DNA of 6,803 bases from Bacteroidota bacterium (GTDB lineage Bacteria > Bacteroidota > Bacteroidia > UKL13-3). Location: contig VEQB01000124.1 of NCBI GenBank assembly GCA_018883485.1, positions 1 through 6,803 on the forward strand, written 5' to 3'. Both the position numbers and the translations under genes were made by a program. The notes beneath the pieces are model-generated. The model worked only from the letters and a program-made list of their open reading frames with translations, ran no database searches and was not told where the DNA came from. Position 1 is the first letter of the stretch. Each line of letters starts with the position of its first letter. Below are positions 5,471 through 6,803 of the stretch, piece after piece.

Positions 5471-6479
5471 AAAAATAGACGTCCACGCGCATATTCTTCC
5501 CGAGTTTATGCCCAACCTAAAAGATAGATATGGCTACGGAGATGAGTTTATTTATTTAGACCATTTTCAACCAGGAAGAGCCAATATGATGAAGGCGGAT
5601 GGAACTTTTTTTAGAACAATAGATGAGCTTTGTTGGAATCCAGAATCTATTATTGAACACATGGATAAACATGGAGTAGAACTCATGGCTTTGTCTATAG
5701 TACCCGTATTGTTTTATTATTGGGCAAAGCCAGAGCATACCCATGAGTGGGCGCAGTATTACAATAACCATGTGGCTAAAATACAGGAAACTTACCCTAC
5801 CCGATTTGTGGGTTTAGGAACTTTGCCCATGCAAGACATTACAAGGGCTTGCGAGGAGTTATCGCGTTGTAAATATGAGCTGAACCTACCCGGTGTAGAA
5901 ATAGGAACACATATAGAACATAGAAATTTAGACGACCCTTACTACTACCCTTTTTACGAAACTGCAGAGAAGTTGGGTATGTGCATTTTTGTACATCCAT
6001 GGGACATGATGGGGCAAGAAAAAATGCCAAACTACTTTTTACCTTGGTTGGTGGGTATGCCAGCCGAAACTTCTTTGGCCATTTGCAGCATGCTATTTGG
6101 TGGCATCTTTGATAAATATCCTAAGCTTAGGGTGCTGTTTGCCCACGGTGGTGGCTGCTTTCCGCAAACCATTGGCAGAATAAGCCACGCGTACCATGCA
6201 AGGCCAGATTTGTGTAATGTGCATAAAGTTGCCGACCCAAGAACCTATACCGACAAATTCTATATTGATTCCTTGGTACATGATGATGATACCTTTGAAT
6301 TTCTATTGAAAATGTTTGGGCCAGATAAAATTGCCATGGGTTCGGATTTCCCGTTTCCATTAGGAGATTTAGAACATGGAAGGTTTATAGAGTTAATGAA
6401 AGATTTGTCTGAAGAAACCAAGTTAAAACTATTAAGGAATACGGCGCTGGAGTGGTTGGGGATAAACTTGCCAGAATAA
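5454..6479 (+). CDS. ACMSD: 2-amino-3-carboxymuconate-6-semialdehyde decarboxylase (ACMSD)
   Basis: ACMSD is a zinc enzyme of the amidohydrolase superfamily that decarboxylates ACMS, the kynurenine-pathway product of 3-hydroxyanthranilate dioxygenase. This diverts the intermediate from spontaneous closure to quinolinate (and NAD) toward 2-aminomuconate breakdown. The 341-residue protein has all expected metal ligands: HxH (His11, His13) in DVHAHILP, His181 in FVHPWDM, the catalytic-type His231 in FAHGGG and Asp298 in GSDFPFPLG. Arg54 (FFR before LCWNPE) matches the substrate-binding Arg of the animal enzyme, and GRISHAYHARPD (241-252) carries the region that supplies a second Arg across the dimer. 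Segments such as GLGTLPMQ, LPWLVGMPAET and AICSM match human ACMSD from memory, so this exact function is favoured over a generic amidohydrolase. ATGs at 5454 and 5460 are both possible; 5454 has better ribosome-site spacing. It overlaps AIM24 and ends 4 bp from the convergent T9SS gene. No other kynurenine gene is visible. Confidence 0.94.
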   Translation: MAMEIKKIDVHAHILPEFMPNLKDRYGYGDEFIYLDHFQPGRANMMKADGTFFRTIDELCWNPESIIEHMDKHGVELMALSIVPVLFYYWAKPEHTHEWAQYYNNHVAKIQETYPTRFVGLGTLPMQDITRACEELSRCKYELNLPGVEIGTHIEHRNLDDPYYYPFYETAEKLGMCIFVHPWDMMGQEKMPNYFLPWLVGMPAETSLAICSMLFGGIFDKYPKLRVLFAHGGGCFPQTIGRISHAYHARPDLCNVHKVADPRTYTDKFYIDSLVHDDDTFEFLLKMFGPDKIAMGSDFPFPLGDLEHGRFIELMKDLSEETKLKLLRNTALEWLGINLPE

Positions 6480-6483
6480 TCTT

Positions 6484-6803
6484 CTACCGCTGCACTACAA
6501 TTTTTCCTCTTGCTGAACCAAGCGTTGTTTGAAGCGTATAGAAATACAAGCCGTTGGCGAAGGTTTGGGAGGGGATGGTAAGAAGGCTACTGGCTGCTGG
6601 CATCTGGCCGCTGGCACTTTTTATTTCTGTTTGCCATACCAATTTTCCTTGCGCATCGGTGATAAGTACGGTTGCATTTTCGCTTATTATGTATTGTAAG
6701 GTGGTACTACCTTCCGTTGGATTTGGATAAACAAATGCTTCAATTTCGCCTCCTCCCACTCTTTCTCTTTCTGTTACTGTTTCTCTTTCTTTACTCCATA
6801 TCC
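6484..6803 (-). CDS. C-terminal end of a T9SS-secreted protein with type A sorting domain (partial)
   Basis: The frame is open to the right edge, so only the last 105 residues are seen and the passenger domain is unknown. The final ~85 residues form a type A T9SS sorting domain: FVYPNPTEG opening, then the β-strands VLITDAQGKLVWQ, SQTFANGLYFYTLQT and the terminal GKIVVQR. Such domains direct cargo through the Bacteroidota type IX system to the cell surface or medium and are normally removed after export. Upstream is an Arg/Glu-rich linker made of two hexapeptide copies. The apparent start at 6759 is an internal GTG (Val), not a true start, because the frame continues upstream without a stop. 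The stretch KSASGQMPAASSLL inside the domain is encoded by a 7-bp tandem repeat and looks like an insertion between two core strands. The gene converges on ACMSD. Confidence 0.9.
   Translation of the reverse strand, partial: IWSKERETVTERERVGGGEIEAFVYPNPTEGSTTLQYIISENATVLITDAQGKLVWQTEIKSASGQMPAASSLLTIPSQTFANGLYFYTLQTTLGSARGKIVVQR
6585..6615. repeat. Heptanucleotide tandem repeat CTGGCNN inside the T9SS domain
   Basis: CTGGC occurs at 6590, 6597, 6604 and 6611, exactly 7 bp apart, each followed by a variable dinucleotide (TG, AT, CG, AC). A partial GGC at 6585-6587 keeps the phase. On the coding strand the unit is GCCAGNN. Because 7 is not a multiple of 3, the reading frame rotates through the array and encodes the Ala/Ser-rich segment SASGQMPAAS. 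The spacing was read directly; origin and role are unknown. Confidence 0.8.
6757..6792 (-). repeat. Two-copy hexapeptide repeat [K/T]ERE[T/R]V in the linker
   Basis: Two adjacent 18-bp units encode KERETV and TERERV, immediately before GGGEIEAFVYPNP. They share a 10-bp identical block (TTTCTCTTTC on the plus strand, at 6762-6771 and 6780-6789). This is probably a charged, flexible linker between the passenger and the sorting domain. Confidence 0.6.

Noticed and set aside
886..6479. Functional link between trpS and ACMSD through tryptophan
   Set aside because: They are nearly 4 kb apart, with three minus-strand genes between them; shared tryptophan chemistry alone is not evidence.

Overview
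The window looks like chromosomal DNA from a member of the Bacteroidota, AT-rich outside the genes. Three things point there: a C-terminal type IX secretion (T9SS) sorting domain at the right edge; two promoters of the Bacteroidota form TTG/TTTG-N19-TAnnTTTG; and almost no Shine-Dalgarno sequences before the genes. Genus cannot be read from the sequence.

Layout, left to right. (1) 1-669, minus: N-terminal 223 residues of a probably surface-exposed lipoprotein, cut by the window edge, with its own promoter at 708-737. (2) 886-1887, plus: trpS, tryptophanyl-tRNA synthetase, diverging from the lipoprotein across a 216-bp AT-rich spacer. (3) 1941-2495, minus: a complete stand-alone class III Fic AMP-transferase with its C-terminal autoinhibitory motif; the 70 bp after its stop look like a frameshifted continuation. 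(4) 2551-3807, minus: a secreted conserved protein commonly labelled 'asparagine synthetase B' in Bacteroidota, although it has none of the AsnB hallmarks. (5) 3817-4575, minus: a Rossmann/DUF2520 putative dehydrogenase. Genes 5 and 4 are 9 bp apart and probably form an operon driven from 4586-4616; fic may also be read from it. (6) 4679-5470, plus: an AIM24/TIGR00266 protein. (7) 5454-6479, plus: 2-amino-3-carboxymuconate-6-semialdehyde decarboxylase (ACMSD), overlapping gene 6 by 17 bp. (8) 6484-6803, minus: C-terminal 105 residues of a T9SS-exported protein, carrying a heptanucleotide tandem repeat and a hexapeptide repeat.

Most of this is ordinary housekeeping and accessory content rather than one new system. 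The intergenic gaps are short; the longest is 670-885. No RNA genes, insertion sequences, CRISPR arrays or integrases were seen. The points most worth following are the two-frame tail after fic, the misnamed secreted family, the 7-bp repeat inside the sorting domain, and the overlapping AIM24-ACMSD pair with an inverted repeat in its upstream region.
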